Positions 1 to 9,693 of a stretch of DNA of 40,774 bases are shown piece after piece. A program made the translations under genes and the position numbers. The notes under the pieces were generated by a model that was not told the origin of the DNA, did not search any database, and was given only the letters and a program-made list of their open reading frames with translations. This DNA comes from Bacteroidota bacterium (lineage in GTDB: Bacteria > Bacteroidota > Bacteroidia > Cytophagales > Cyclobacteriaceae). The DNA is taken from contig QNXU01000268.1 of NCBI GenBank assembly GCA_003973485.1, positions 1 through 40,774 on the forward strand, given 5' to 3'. The stretch's first letter is position 1. Each line of letters opens with the position of its first letter.

Positions 1-135
1 GCTATACTCATCTGGAGTAATATTCTTTTCCTCTAAACTGATTTGAAAACTATCTTCTTTCTTTTTAACTGAAGTAACCTTGAAATATTCGAGAATGCCC
101 TCTGGCAAAAACAACTCAATTAAGCTCTGATCCAC
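1..135 (-). mobile_element. Partial ISAon1-like transposase, N-terminal region (runs off the left edge)
   Basis: Reverse complement of 135..1 reads GTG-start MDQSLIELFLPEGILEYFKVTSVKKKEDSFQISLEEKNITPDEYS, resembling the N-terminus of ISAon1-family transposases (LLP.G.LDYF...LEEKN..P.E). Too short to appear in the ORF track. Confidence 0.72.
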
Positions 136-163
136 TTTGTCTTTTTTTTGACAAAGTTAATTC

Positions 164-225
164 TTCAATCCTAAATCCCCAGAATTATTGCTTGATCCCA
201 ATAATTCTGGGGATTTAGAATTGAA
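164..225. terminator. Long inverted repeat / probable bidirectional terminator or IS-associated palindrome
   Basis: Arms 164-189 and 200-225 are complementary over 26 bp with one G-T type mismatch; 10-nt loop. Lies immediately downstream of the oxidoreductase stop codon. Confidence 0.6.
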
Positions 226-228
226 AAG

Positions 229-1203
229 TTAAATTTCAAGTATAATCTTCCCAATATGTTCACTGCTTTCCATCAACTCATGGGCTTTGGAAACTTCTGC
301 CAGTGGAAAGGTTTTGAAAATAACAGGTTTGATTTCTCCTGTTTCTATTTTAGGCCAGATATACTTTTTAAGATTTTCAGCTATTGCTCCTTTAAACTCA
401 GGAGATCTTGCCCTTAAAGTTGATCCCGTTATGGTTAATCTTTTCACCATTATTTTTTTCATATTGATGATGGATTCCGCATTTTTCATTGCATTGATAA
501 TTACTAATCTTCCTTCAGGATTTAAAATGTTAATGTTTTTGGCGGTATAGTCTCCTCCCACCATATCCAAAATGACATCTACTTCTTCCTTTTTATCTTT
601 TAGGTATTTTTCGAAATCTTGCTCTTTATAATTGATGGCTAAATCAGCTTCAAGTTTAATGGCATAATCACATTTTTCTTGAGTTCCAGCTGTGGTAAAA
701 ACTTTTCCGCCCATACTTTTCACCATTTGAATAGCCGTTACCCCTATGCCTGATGTTCCTCCGTGCACTAAAAAGCTTTCGCCTTTTTGAAAATTTCCTC
801 TATCAAAAACATTAGACCAAACTGTGAAAAAAGTTTCTGGAAGTGAGGCCGCTTCTACAAAATTCAATCCCTTAGGAATCGGTAAACATTGCATTGCTGG
901 AGCAGTAACTTCAGAAGCATAACCACCGCCAGCAACCAAAGCGCAAACCTTATCTCCCGCTTGCCATTGCTTTACATCCTGACCTACTTCCTTTATAATT
1001 CCTGCCACTTCCAATCCCGGAATATCATCAGGGGCGCCTTCCGGAGCTGGATACCCTCCCATTCTTTGGAAAACATCAGGTCGATTTACACCCGAAGCTT
1101 TTACATCTATTAAAACTTCACTTGCTTTAGGCTTAGGACTTTCTCTTTCTTCAACTTGAAGGACTTCTGGCCCGCCTGGTTTTTTGATTATGATTGCTTG
1201 CAT
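229..1203 (-). CDS. NAD(P)H-quinone oxidoreductase, zinc-type alcohol dehydrogenase superfamily (MDR)
   Basis: 324 aa; MQAIIIKKPGGPEVLQ start, GVNRPDVFQRMGGYP, LVHGGTSGIGVTAIQ nucleotide-binding motif. Confidence 0.95.
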   Translation of the reverse strand: MQAIIIKKPGGPEVLQVEERESPKPKASEVLIDVKASGVNRPDVFQRMGGYPAPEGAPDDIPGLEVAGIIKEVGQDVKQWQAGDKVCALVAGGGYASEVTAPAMQCLPIPKGLNFVEAASLPETFFTVWSNVFDRGNFQKGESFLVHGGTSGIGVTAIQMVKSMGGKVFTTAGTQEKCDYAIKLEADLAINYKEQDFEKYLKDKKEEVDVILDMVGGDYTAKNINILNPEGRLVIINAMKNAESIINMKKIMVKRLTITGSTLRARSPEFKGAIAENLKKYIWPKIETGEIKPVIFKTFPLAEVSKAHELMESSEHIGKIILEI

Positions 1204-1309
1204 GTTTTTTTAGTTTTTAGTCGTAAATTTTTAATACAATGTACTCAGAATAGATTACAAAGATGGCTAACATTATATTTCAACCTTATTTATAATTTTT
1301 TCACTCTAT

Positions 1310-1392
1310 TTCTGGATCTGTGATAATGACCTTGTGTAGCAGAAATTAACAATTATCTGCTAACCAATTCCCCCCTTGGGGGTTAGGGGGCT
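1310..1392 (-). repeat. C/G-rich dispersed repeat element (copy A)
   Basis: Minus strand AGCCCCCTAACCCCCAAGGGGGGAATT directly after the BamA-like TAA stop; downstream TTATCACAGATCCAGAAAT resembles the CACAGATTTAGAT tail. Confidence 0.7.
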
Positions 1393-3729
1393 TTAGAAAG
1401 GATACCCAATCCCAAAATTCCAATTGATATTTTCTTGCCTCCAGCTTTTCTTGCCTATTTCAAAACTATCTTGCCATTGGAAACCATTATTAGTGGGCTT
1501 ACGAAGTGGTGTGGCCACATCAAGTCGAATGACAAAAAATTCAATATCCACCCTTAACCCAATGCCCGAACCTATTGCAATCTCATTAATCCAATTTGAG
1601 GTGAATTTACCATCTCTACCATCTGCATTTTTTAGCCATACATTTCCTGCATCTGTGAAAACAGCCCCTTTCAAAAAGGAAATCAATGGGAAGCGATATT
1701 CTACATTGGCTTCAATTTTAATATCTCCTGCTTGATCAAAAAATCCTGTTCCAGCTGTTGAGTCTGGGCTTTGATAATTACCTGGCCCTAAACTTCTGAT
1801 ACGAAAAGCCCGAACCGAATTGGGGCCACCAGAAAAATACTGTTTGGAATAAGGGAGACTGACCGAATTGCCATAAGGCAAGCCAATACCCGCAAATACT
1901 CGACTGACCAAGCGGCTTTCTTTTCCTATATTTTGATAATTTCGTAGGTCAAAATCAAAGCGAGAAAACTGTGTATAGCTTTGCCCCCAGAATTTTTTAT
2001 CATCTCCATTTACACCTCCAATATTTTGAGCCAAAGCCAAAGCATTTCCAGCAAAATCAGCACTGAAGGCAAAATAAAAGCGATTACTTTTTATATTCCT
2101 AACCAGCTGACTCCATTGAAAATTATAGGATAACCCAGGGATGAATTGCTGTTCAAAACTTCTCGCTAAAAAAGGATTAGCTTTTTTTAGCTTTTCAAAA
2201 GCTTCACTTTCGTTTCCTACACTAATATAGTTGATGGAAACAGGGTTTAAATTGTGTGTCACAAAAATATTGGGATTCCATTCGAAACCATAAACAGCTA
2301 AAAAGGAATTGAGATTGAACCACTGAGAACGGTTTAGCAAATCATAAGATAATTTGAATTTTGTTTTGGGGATAGAATATCGGAATTTTTCCTCTATTGG
2401 AAAAGGAGTTACCATTCTAGGAATTATTAATTCTGCAGCCACCCCTGTTTCAATACTATTAAGACCTGCGTTAATCTCTCTTCCATTCAATTGTGCTTCA
2501 TAGCCAACTTTGGTGGATAACCTAAGTGCCTCACCTCCTTTGAATAAATTTCTATTAAGATACTCAAAATTCAAATTAGGCCCCACAAAGTTATTGGATT
2601 TACTGACCGCTTGTAATTCCGAACGAAAAGAGCGTTTATTTAAAGGAGACAGGTAAATATTAGCTGTTAGTTGTCCATTCCCATTTTCGAAAGTACTATC
2701 TTCTTGATATCGAATGTTGACAAAGCGATACGTTTTCAAGGAATTTAGTCTCTTATTTGTATATCTTTCGCTTTCCGAATTGTAATAATTGCCTTCCTTG
2801 ATAAATAGGTAGGGATAAAGCCTGTCAGGACGGAAAAAAATCTCTGATTGTATAAACTCAACCTCATTTAAAACTGTAGTGTCGGCTTCACTAGCACCTT
2901 CGGATGTGTCTAGAGAATATTTAGGGAATACATGGATTTCTTTAATTTTAAAAGGAACCAGCGCAAGTCCAGAGGCATTGTCTTTTATACGAAGTTCCAT
3001 GATAGCTTCATTCTCTTTTTTTGTGCTTAGTGTATCGGCTTCAAATATTAAATTGTTAGATGAAAAATAGTAATAGCCTTGCTTTTTAAGATAATCAGCT
3101 ATTTCGGTTCTAGTTTCTTTTAACTTTTGAAGAGAAAAAGCTTCATTTTTTTTAATCGGCATTTCTTCTTCCAAATAATTTAAAATAAGACTGTCTACCT
3201 TTTGTTCGCCAACTTTTTTATAATGAACGGAATCAATATGTAATCTTTTTCCTGAACTTATTTCAAATTCGATATATCCTGTCCTCTTCTTTTCAACAAT
3301 TTCATACTTAATCTCACTATTGAAATAACCTAAATTTTCCATTCGGTTTTTCATTAGCTTCTGCACACTATTAATATTGACTTGGTCTAGCAATACTGCT
3401 TCTTCTCCTATGCGTTTATTTACCCATTTGGCATAAAAACCAGCTTTTTCTTTCTTTACTTTTTGATTTGCCCATAAGCCTAATCGCATGCCGGCAAGTT
3501 TTTCATTTGGCTTGGGCCTATTTACTTCCTCCAAATCTCGTTCTAATTCTTTTTTATATTTAGAACTTTCGATCTCCTTTAATTTGAGTTTTCCTCCTTC
3601 ATATAACCTCTCCCCTTGCTGCAAATGTTTGGTGGTATTGCAAGAGAAAAAAGCACCTCCTAAAAGACTGATTAACGCGATATGTATAAAAAACTTTCTC
3701 ACTCTTCGTCCTCTTCTGTTTTTTGCCAC
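1393..3729 (-). CDS. BamA/TamA-family outer membrane protein (POTRA plus Omp85 barrel), lipoprotein-type signal
   Basis: 778 aa; signal with lipobox-like GGAFFSC; C-terminal SGGPNSVRAFRIRSLGPG and terminal FGIGYPF typical of Omp85/TamA. Overlaps the upstream TamB-like gene by 31 bp. Confidence 0.9.
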   Translation of the reverse strand: MAKNRRGRRVRKFFIHIALISLLGGAFFSCNTTKHLQQGERLYEGGKLKLKEIESSKYKKELERDLEEVNRPKPNEKLAGMRLGLWANQKVKKEKAGFYAKWVNKRIGEEAVLLDQVNINSVQKLMKNRMENLGYFNSEIKYEIVEKKRTGYIEFEISSGKRLHIDSVHYKKVGEQKVDSLILNYLEEEMPIKKNEAFSLQKLKETRTEIADYLKKQGYYYFSSNNLIFEADTLSTKKENEAIMELRIKDNASGLALVPFKIKEIHVFPKYSLDTSEGASEADTTVLNEVEFIQSEIFFRPDRLYPYLFIKEGNYYNSESERYTNKRLNSLKTYRFVNIRYQEDSTFENGNGQLTANIYLSPLNKRSFRSELQAVSKSNNFVGPNLNFEYLNRNLFKGGEALRLSTKVGYEAQLNGREINAGLNSIETGVAAELIIPRMVTPFPIEEKFRYSIPKTKFKLSYDLLNRSQWFNLNSFLAVYGFEWNPNIFVTHNLNPVSINYISVGNESEAFEKLKKANPFLARSFEQQFIPGLSYNFQWSQLVRNIKSNRFYFAFSADFAGNALALAQNIGGVNGDDKKFWGQSYTQFSRFDFDLRNYQNIGKESRLVSRVFAGIGLPYGNSVSLPYSKQYFSGGPNSVRAFRIRSLGPGNYQSPDSTAGTGFFDQAGDIKIEANVEYRFPLISFLKGAVFTDAGNVWLKNADGRDGKFTSNWINEIAIGSGIGLRVDIEFFVIRLDVATPLRKPTNNGFQWQDSFEIGKKSWRQENINWNFGIGYPF

Positions 3730-6700
3730 AGCTCATTAAATTTCTCAAATTCTTTGCTGAATTGAATGGATATTCCTGTAACCACTACCTGTCCTTCAAG
3801 CAAACCTTCATATTCATTTTTTCTATAACCTCTTAGCTTATATCGCCCGTCTTCAGTCAATAAATATTCGACCATAATGTTACCAATGATGTCGGTGGCT
3901 TGCTGCTGAGTTCTTTGCTGCCCTTCCAAATCAACTTGGCTACCCACTTCCACTCTAAAGCGGTCATTAAATAAGCTTTTGCTTAGGCTTACATCTAGTT
4001 GCGTTCTGTCCTCTGCCGTTCCACTCTGGTAATCTTCATAAGAATTTAAGTCTAGATTTAGATTTACGCCTTTCACATATTGATTACTTAATTTATTAAG
4101 CTGATTACTTAAAATTTGACTAGCGCTATTTCTTGCAATGGATTCTGAATTTGGTCCACCATTGCTACTTCCACTAGGGAAAAATTGATTCAATACCAAT
4201 AAAGAAAAAACTTGTTTATTCAATCTGGTTTCATTGGAATTAATGGATTGAACTTGTTGGTAAATATTGCCACCTAAGGCTCCACGGCTTTGTTGTGGCA
4301 TATCTAAGCCAAAGGAAATTTCGGGTTTGCTTAAATCTCCGCCAACAAAAAGTTGAACCAAAAATGGCAGTTTTTGGCGATATTGTGTTTTTACTGTGGA
4401 AGAAGCGGAAGAAATTTGGTCTTCCATTAAAGTATTAACTGGGGCTTCTGTTTTATATAAAGCCGTAATATCCATAGTAGCTTCATAAGGGTCGCCTGAC
4501 CAGCTAATTCTTGAACCCGATTGAATTTCAAATTTACGTTTGACTAAATCGTATAAACTTAATTGGTAATATCCCTCATTTACTTCAACATTACCATTTA
4601 AACTGATAGCTCCGTTTTTTCTTAAAATAAAATTCAAGTCCGTATCTCCAGAAACCGTTAAATAATCTCCTCTTCGCTCATCTACTATCACTTTAAATTT
4701 AGCGTTTTTATCGGTATTGATAATTGCATTCAATTCCATTCCGTTAATATCAGCACTTCTTTTTAGTTCTGATTCTGAGGAAGGAATAGTATCAGAAGCT
4801 TCATAAGGCTTTTTGAAATAAACAATTCCTTCTTGTTCTACCACATCAACTTGGCTTTCAGGAATGATATAAACCAAATCCGTATTTTCATTTAAGCCTA
4901 CTTTTGCCTGAACTCTTGGTTGATTCAGATTCCCTTTCAGATCAATATCTGCACTGAAAAAAGCGTTTCCGAAAAATAAATCGCTATTATCTTTAGTAGT
5001 ATTAAGCAATTGAAAATTATTAGCGGTCAACCTTAAATCGAATCTCGGATTCAGCAAGTCTTCCGTACTAACTTGACCATTGAGCTGCATTTTGCTATTC
5101 TGTTCATCCAATAGGGTGAAATTATTCAGTTGAATTTTCTCATTTTTTAGATTGATTTCTTCATTTGGTAATTTATAAGCCATATTTAAATAGGGAAAGA
5201 AAAGGGAAGCATCCTGAAAATTCAATTTTCCATCATAAACAAAATCTTCTATGTTTCCACGGAAGTTAAAATGACCAGCCAAATTACCACTAGCTTCTTG
5301 AATCAAGCCTTCTGAAAAAGTAGTTAAAAAAGGTAAGGATACGCTGTCCATATCCAGTTCAAAATCGAACTCAGGGATTTCGGGATTATTATCGAACCAT
5401 CCATTGCTTCTTAAACTTACTTCACCTTTAGAAGCTAAATTAAATGTATAGCGGTTATCGGATTCTTGTGATGCGTCTAGACTTAGATTACCTACATCCT
5501 CATTAAAAATATTTAGACTATCGATATTCATTGAAGCAGAAAAAGCCATTAGATTTTCTAGGTTTTCCAATTCAATTCCACCTTTTATAATTCCCTTTAC
5601 TGGACTTTCTTCTGCATTAATAATAGCAAAGAAATTCTCGATTCTAAAGTTTTCAAAATTCAATTGGAGAGAATTAAGATTATCTTCTAAAGCTGTTTTT
5701 ATTTCAAAAAGCTGTTTATTTCGCTCAAAAACCATGTTTTCAATCTGAATATTGGCAGTATCAAAGTAAAGCCTATTTTCAGGTTGCATATTCCAATTTT
5801 CAGCATTCAGAATTAAATTTTCAGGCTTTAATGACCAAAAAAGTGAATCTCCTTTTCTTTCTGCAACAGCATCGACATGGAATAAGCTATCTGCCGTTGC
5901 ATCTTTCATAAACAAATTAAACAAAGCCTTTTTAGGTGTGATATCTGCTCTTAAAATGGTAGGATAGATATTCAAATCACCTGAGGTAATCCGCTGAAAA
6001 TTTGAATTGATATGGAATTCATCTTCTGTATTATTTATACTCAAACTCAAACTATCCAAATCAATATCCTCATAATGGAGAGACGGAATGTTTAGCTGAA
6101 AATCAACGACTTCATTTTCACTTTTATAATTACCAGCCGCATTTATTGGTTTAAAACTGATGTTTAAGGGAAGAAAATCTAATAGGTTTTGGCTTTCCTC
6201 AGCCTTCAGGGAAAAAGCAATTTTCATAGGTCGATTGGTAGTATCCACCTTAAAGATTTTAGCTTTTTGCAACTTTGCAGCATCTAAATCAGCAAGTGCT
6301 AATTCTTCAAATCTGTGATTCATATTGAGGTCAAAAGCAATATTCTCCCATTTCAATTTAACACTAGCACTATCTTGTGCATTAAAGGCAATTAAGCTTA
6401 GAGGTGTGAAATATATCGTTTGGTTTGGACTAGTTAATTTGGTCTCTGACAGCTTTGCATCTATCGATTGATGAAGGCTGTCCATTTCTAATTTTACTTC
6501 GGCATTAGTAGCTGCCCAAACGGCACTATCTGAAATATTAAGCGCCAATAAATCAAGTTGTTTAATATCCGCTTTCAATTTGATTTTCTGCTGAAGGGAA
6601 TCAATATTTCCTGAGGCTGACAAATCAAAATCCGCTATGGAATCAGAATAATTACTGCTGAAATCCAGCTGATTTTTTACCAAAGAAGCAGTCATATTGA

Positions 6701-8639
6701 TTGAATCAAACTCATTCGACATATAGCTGAAATTTCGAATACTGACTTCTGCTTTTGTATCCATTTCAGAAGGCTTTAAACCTTTTCCATCTATAGCAAT
6801 GTCAATATTAGCGGTGTTGAAATTAAGACTGTCTTGCAACCATCTAGCTAATTCCAAATCCGTTAATTTTATATCCGCTTGATAGCTTTCGGGCTGGTTG
6901 GAATCGAAATTTCCTTTGACTTTTACTCGAGTAATATCATCCAGTTTGGCTGATAAATCGGCAATTATTTTTCCTTTATTATAATTGCCTTTTCCGCTCA
7001 AATTTACTTTTTGCGGATAATAATCTGGATAATCTTTCGGCATGAAATATGGAAAATCGGATACATTACTTTTTAGCTCTAAGTTTTCAAAAGAAGCCAT
7101 AAGCTTTTCACCATCTTGCCAGTTTTTTAGCTTGGCATTTAAGGCAACAGAAGTTTTTTTACCATACAGCAATCGGAATTGTTGCAATTCAACATCCTTG
7201 TCATCTCCCTTGATTTTTCCGTAAAGCTTGGCAGGATATTTTGAAAGTGCCAATAAACTGCTGTCCTCTTTCAGCTCAGGAGAAAAATAGAAAGCGTCTT
7301 TTATATTCAGAGTTGTTGGCAGTTTAAAATCCAACTTGAATTGTGATTTATAAAAGCTACCGGCAAATAATGAATCGACAGAGGCAAAATCAATGCTTGC
7401 CTCAGTTTGCAAAATTGAGTTTGTGGTTTCTACTTTTAGATTCTCCAAAGAAGCTGAATTGGCATTGAAATTTACTCCACCACTTAGTTCTTTTAATTCA
7501 AAATTTTTGCTTTCTCTAGCAGAGAAACTTAAATTTTCAATGCCTAAATCCTCTGATAAATATTGAGCATTTTCAAGTTTGAGCTTAATATCTTGAAACT
7601 GCATATCATCAGGATTGAAACCTTCAGTTTCTTTAATTTTTCCCGTTGATTTTATGTACAAATCAGTTAAATCAAAATTGAAAGTGTTGAGCTTTATTGT
7701 ATAATCTGGAAATTCAAAAGGAGGTGGATTACTATTGCTTTCTTCTTGAGTGGAATCCGATGATATTGGTAATCGCATTCTAAAATGGCTGATTTTATTA
7801 TTGAAATTATCCAGGTCAATTTCATTTTTGGTTAAATCCACTTTGGCATTTCGGATATCCAATAAATTGATAAGCGAAGACATTTGCAGACTGTCAAAAG
7901 GGGTTTCGTATTTTAAATCAATGTCATTCAAGCTTAGCTTTTGGACGTTAATTTTGGGTAAAATGCTTTCAGTAGTGTCTTCTTCTGAAGGAGGGAAAGC
8001 TAAACCTTGTGAATAGTTTGCTTTCACATTTTGCAGGACAAATTCTTCAATATCAAAATGCAAACTATCCAAATCAAATGTGTTTAAAGAAAGCTCGAGT
8101 TCTCCTAGCTTTAAATTAGTATTCATTTCCACGCTAATATCCTGAAAGCTTAAATCAATATTTTCCAAAAGGATATGGCGCACATTGATAGTGTTGGAGG
8201 AAGTAGTATCGGTTTCTTTTTCGGTACTCGTAGAATCAGCATTTGCAAAAACATCAATCAAAAACTGAAAATTGTAACTGCTATCTGCTGAATTATTATG
8301 GACTGCTCCCTTAATTCCTTTTAGCTCTAGGTTTTTCACATCCACATTTCCATCTAAAAGTGGTTTCCATGCTACATCTGCTAAAATGGAATTGGCATAA
8401 ATTAAGGTATCTTGATTGCTATCTTCCGCATAAAGCCCTTCAATCTGCGCTGCTCCAAGGAAAGTGATATAAAGGCGATCGATTTCAAATTTGGTCTGCG
8501 TTTTCTCGCTTACAAAATTGGTGGCATAATTGGTAATTTTTTGTTGTACAACAGGCAATCTTAAGGAAAGTATAAAGATTACTAAGAGCAATAAAATGCT
8601 CCCTAAAATATACAATATGATTTTTCCTGTTTTCTTCAA
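3699..8639 (-). CDS. TamB-like translocation/assembly module protein (DUF490 / AsmA-like)
   Basis: 1646 aa with N-terminal TM anchor (IILYILGSILLLLVIFILSLRLP), long repetitive beta-rich body and C-terminal GNVEVNEGYYQLSLYDLVKRKFEI...; overlapping partner is a TamA/BamA-like gene. Confidence 0.9.
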   Translation of the reverse strand: MKKTGKIILYILGSILLLLVIFILSLRLPVVQQKITNYATNFVSEKTQTKFEIDRLYITFLGAAQIEGLYAEDSNQDTLIYANSILADVAWKPLLDGNVDVKNLELKGIKGAVHNNSADSSYNFQFLIDVFANADSTSTEKETDTTSSNTINVRHILLENIDLSFQDISVEMNTNLKLGELELSLNTFDLDSLHFDIEEFVLQNVKANYSQGLAFPPSEEDTTESILPKINVQKLSLNDIDLKYETPFDSLQMSSLINLLDIRNAKVDLTKNEIDLDNFNNKISHFRMRLPISSDSTQEESNSNPPPFEFPDYTIKLNTFNFDLTDLYIKSTGKIKETEGFNPDDMQFQDIKLKLENAQYLSEDLGIENLSFSARESKNFELKELSGGVNFNANSASLENLKVETTNSILQTEASIDFASVDSLFAGSFYKSQFKLDFKLPTTLNIKDAFYFSPELKEDSSLLALSKYPAKLYGKIKGDDKDVELQQFRLLYGKKTSVALNAKLKNWQDGEKLMASFENLELKSNVSDFPYFMPKDYPDYYPQKVNLSGKGNYNKGKIIADLSAKLDDITRVKVKGNFDSNQPESYQADIKLTDLELARWLQDSLNFNTANIDIAIDGKGLKPSEMDTKAEVSIRNFSYMSNEFDSINMTASLVKNQLDFSSNYSDSIADFDLSASGNIDSLQQKIKLKADIKQLDLLALNISDSAVWAATNAEVKLEMDSLHQSIDAKLSETKLTSPNQTIYFTPLSLIAFNAQDSASVKLKWENIAFDLNMNHRFEELALADLDAAKLQKAKIFKVDTTNRPMKIAFSLKAEESQNLLDFLPLNISFKPINAAGNYKSENEVVDFQLNIPSLHYEDIDLDSLSLSINNTEDEFHINSNFQRITSGDLNIYPTILRADITPKKALFNLFMKDATADSLFHVDAVAERKGDSLFWSLKPENLILNAENWNMQPENRLYFDTANIQIENMVFERNKQLFEIKTALEDNLNSLQLNFENFRIENFFAIINAEESPVKGIIKGGIELENLENLMAFSASMNIDSLNIFNEDVGNLSLDASQESDNRYTFNLASKGEVSLRSNGWFDNNPEIPEFDFELDMDSVSLPFLTTFSEGLIQEASGNLAGHFNFRGNIEDFVYDGKLNFQDASLFFPYLNMAYKLPNEEINLKNEKIQLNNFTLLDEQNSKMQLNGQVSTEDLLNPRFDLRLTANNFQLLNTTKDNSDLFFGNAFFSADIDLKGNLNQPRVQAKVGLNENTDLVYIIPESQVDVVEQEGIVYFKKPYEASDTIPSSESELKRSADINGMELNAIINTDKNAKFKVIVDERRGDYLTVSGDTDLNFILRKNGAISLNGNVEVNEGYYQLSLYDLVKRKFEIQSGSRISWSGDPYEATMDITALYKTEAPVNTLMEDQISSASSTVKTQYRQKLPFLVQLFVGGDLSKPEISFGLDMPQQSRGALGGNIYQQVQSINSNETRLNKQVFSLLVLNQFFPSGSSNGGPNSESIARNSASQILSNQLNKLSNQYVKGVNLNLDLNSYEDYQSGTAEDRTQLDVSLSKSLFNDRFRVEVGSQVDLEGQQRTQQQATDIIGNIMVEYLLTEDGRYKLRGYRKNEYEGLLEGQVVVTGISIQFSKEFEKFNELWQKTEEDEE

Positions 8640-8861
8640 TCTAAAAGTAAAAATACAATTTTAGTCAGTAATCCGACCTTATCCTAACGGAAGATGTGGG
8701 GATAGGATATTGTTTTGGGGTTTTGGATAAAGATTTTCTAAAAATAGAAATCAATGATATATATATAACTTCTTAATTCAAATACTTACCACTTTTAGGC
8801 AAAAATAGACCCAATTATTTATGAGCATTATATTGCCTAATACGAAATAAAAGAATGTATT

Positions 8862-9218
8862 TTAGTACCTATTCAACAAAGATTCATAAGGAATTTTCAA
8901 TTTCTCATGGAGGTTTCTAATCATTTTAAGCGTTAATTTTCTTTTTCGACTTAAAATTTCTGAGGCACGGCTTTTATACCCTATGATTTCAGCCAAATCC
9001 TTATTTTTCATGCCCATTTGTTCCATTCTAAATTTAATGGCTTCAATTGGATCAGGAGCTTCAATTGGATAATGCTCATCTTCATATTTTTCAATCAAAA
9101 TTGAAAGCACTTCCGCTTCATCACCCTCATGTGTATCTGCCGGTGCATGAAATATTTCCTCAAGCCTTTTTAATGCTTGATTATATTCAACTTCATTTTT
9201 TATTACTTTGATTTGCAT
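8862..9218 (-). CDS. higA: HigA-type antitoxin (HTH XRE family)
   Basis: Listed ORF 8862..9341; likely start is the ATG at 9218 (MQIKVIKNEVEYNQALKRLEEIF...), 1 nt after the HigB stop. C-terminal HTH: MGMKNKDLAEIIGYKSRASEILSRKRKLTLKMIRNL. Confidence 0.88.
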   Translation of the reverse strand: MQIKVIKNEVEYNQALKRLEEIFHAPADTHEGDEAEVLSILIEKYEDEHYPIEAPDPIEAIKFRMEQMGMKNKDLAEIIGYKSRASEILSRKRKLTLKMIRNLHEKLKIPYESLLNRY

Positions 9219-9219
9219 A

Positions 9220-9513
9220 TCAAATTGTATTTGCATCAATTTTATCGTAATCCGAATGTGTTCCAATGAATCTGATAAATACCCATTGTCTTTCATAGTT
9301 GATATCAACGACCAACCTATACTTATTACCACATATATCAAAAACTACTCTACCTCCTTTTAGTATGCTTGACTTTGCGTATTCATTTTTAATATCCGTT
9401 GGGTTGTTCCAAAGAGCTTTAGACGCCTCTTTATACCAAGTTTTTAATTGCTCCTCTGTTTCAGCATGCTCTTCCCAGAACTCACGAAGAATCTTTTTAG
9501 CGATAACTCTCAT
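9220..9513 (-). CDS. higB: HigB-type toxin (type II TA mRNA interferase)
   Basis: 97 aa; MRVIAKKILREFWEEHAETEEQLKTWYKEA...RLVVDINYERQWVFIRFIGTHSDYDKIDANTI is the HigB_toxin family pattern; toxin precedes antitoxin. Confidence 0.92.
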   Translation of the reverse strand: MRVIAKKILREFWEEHAETEEQLKTWYKEASKALWNNPTDIKNEYAKSSILKGGRVVFDICGNKYRLVVDINYERQWVFIRFIGTHSDYDKIDANTI

Positions 9514-9531
9514 TGCTTAAACTACTTACTA

Positions 9532-9569
9532 CAAAGCTAAACAAAAAGTTCCCAAACCGGGAATTTTGT
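9532..9569 (-). promoter_or_regulatory. Candidate higBA promoter (TAGCTTTG, minus) and overlapping inverted-repeat operator
   Basis: CAAAGCTA at 9532-9539 is TAnnTTTG on the minus strand. Adjacent imperfect IR ACAAAA-AG-TTCCC-AAACC-GGGAATTTTGT at 9541-9569. Confidence 0.45.
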
Positions 9570-9693
9570 TGCTGTTTTTTAACATTTCAGAATTTCATTT
9601 TAATCGACTTTTTATGGTCAAGCAAGGTAATACTATCAGCCTAAGCAAGTATTTTCCCCCACTTTTCTTAACTTCACTTCAAAACAAAAAATC

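Noticed and set aside
287-3739. Plus-strand ORFs 287..550, 889..1113, 1424..1735, 2879..3070 and 3488..3739
   Set aside because: Antisense to the clearly coding oxidoreductase and TamA/BamA-like genes; no recognisable domains.
7042-8016. Plus-strand ORFs inside the TamB-like gene
   Set aside because: Antisense shadows of a strongly supported CDS.
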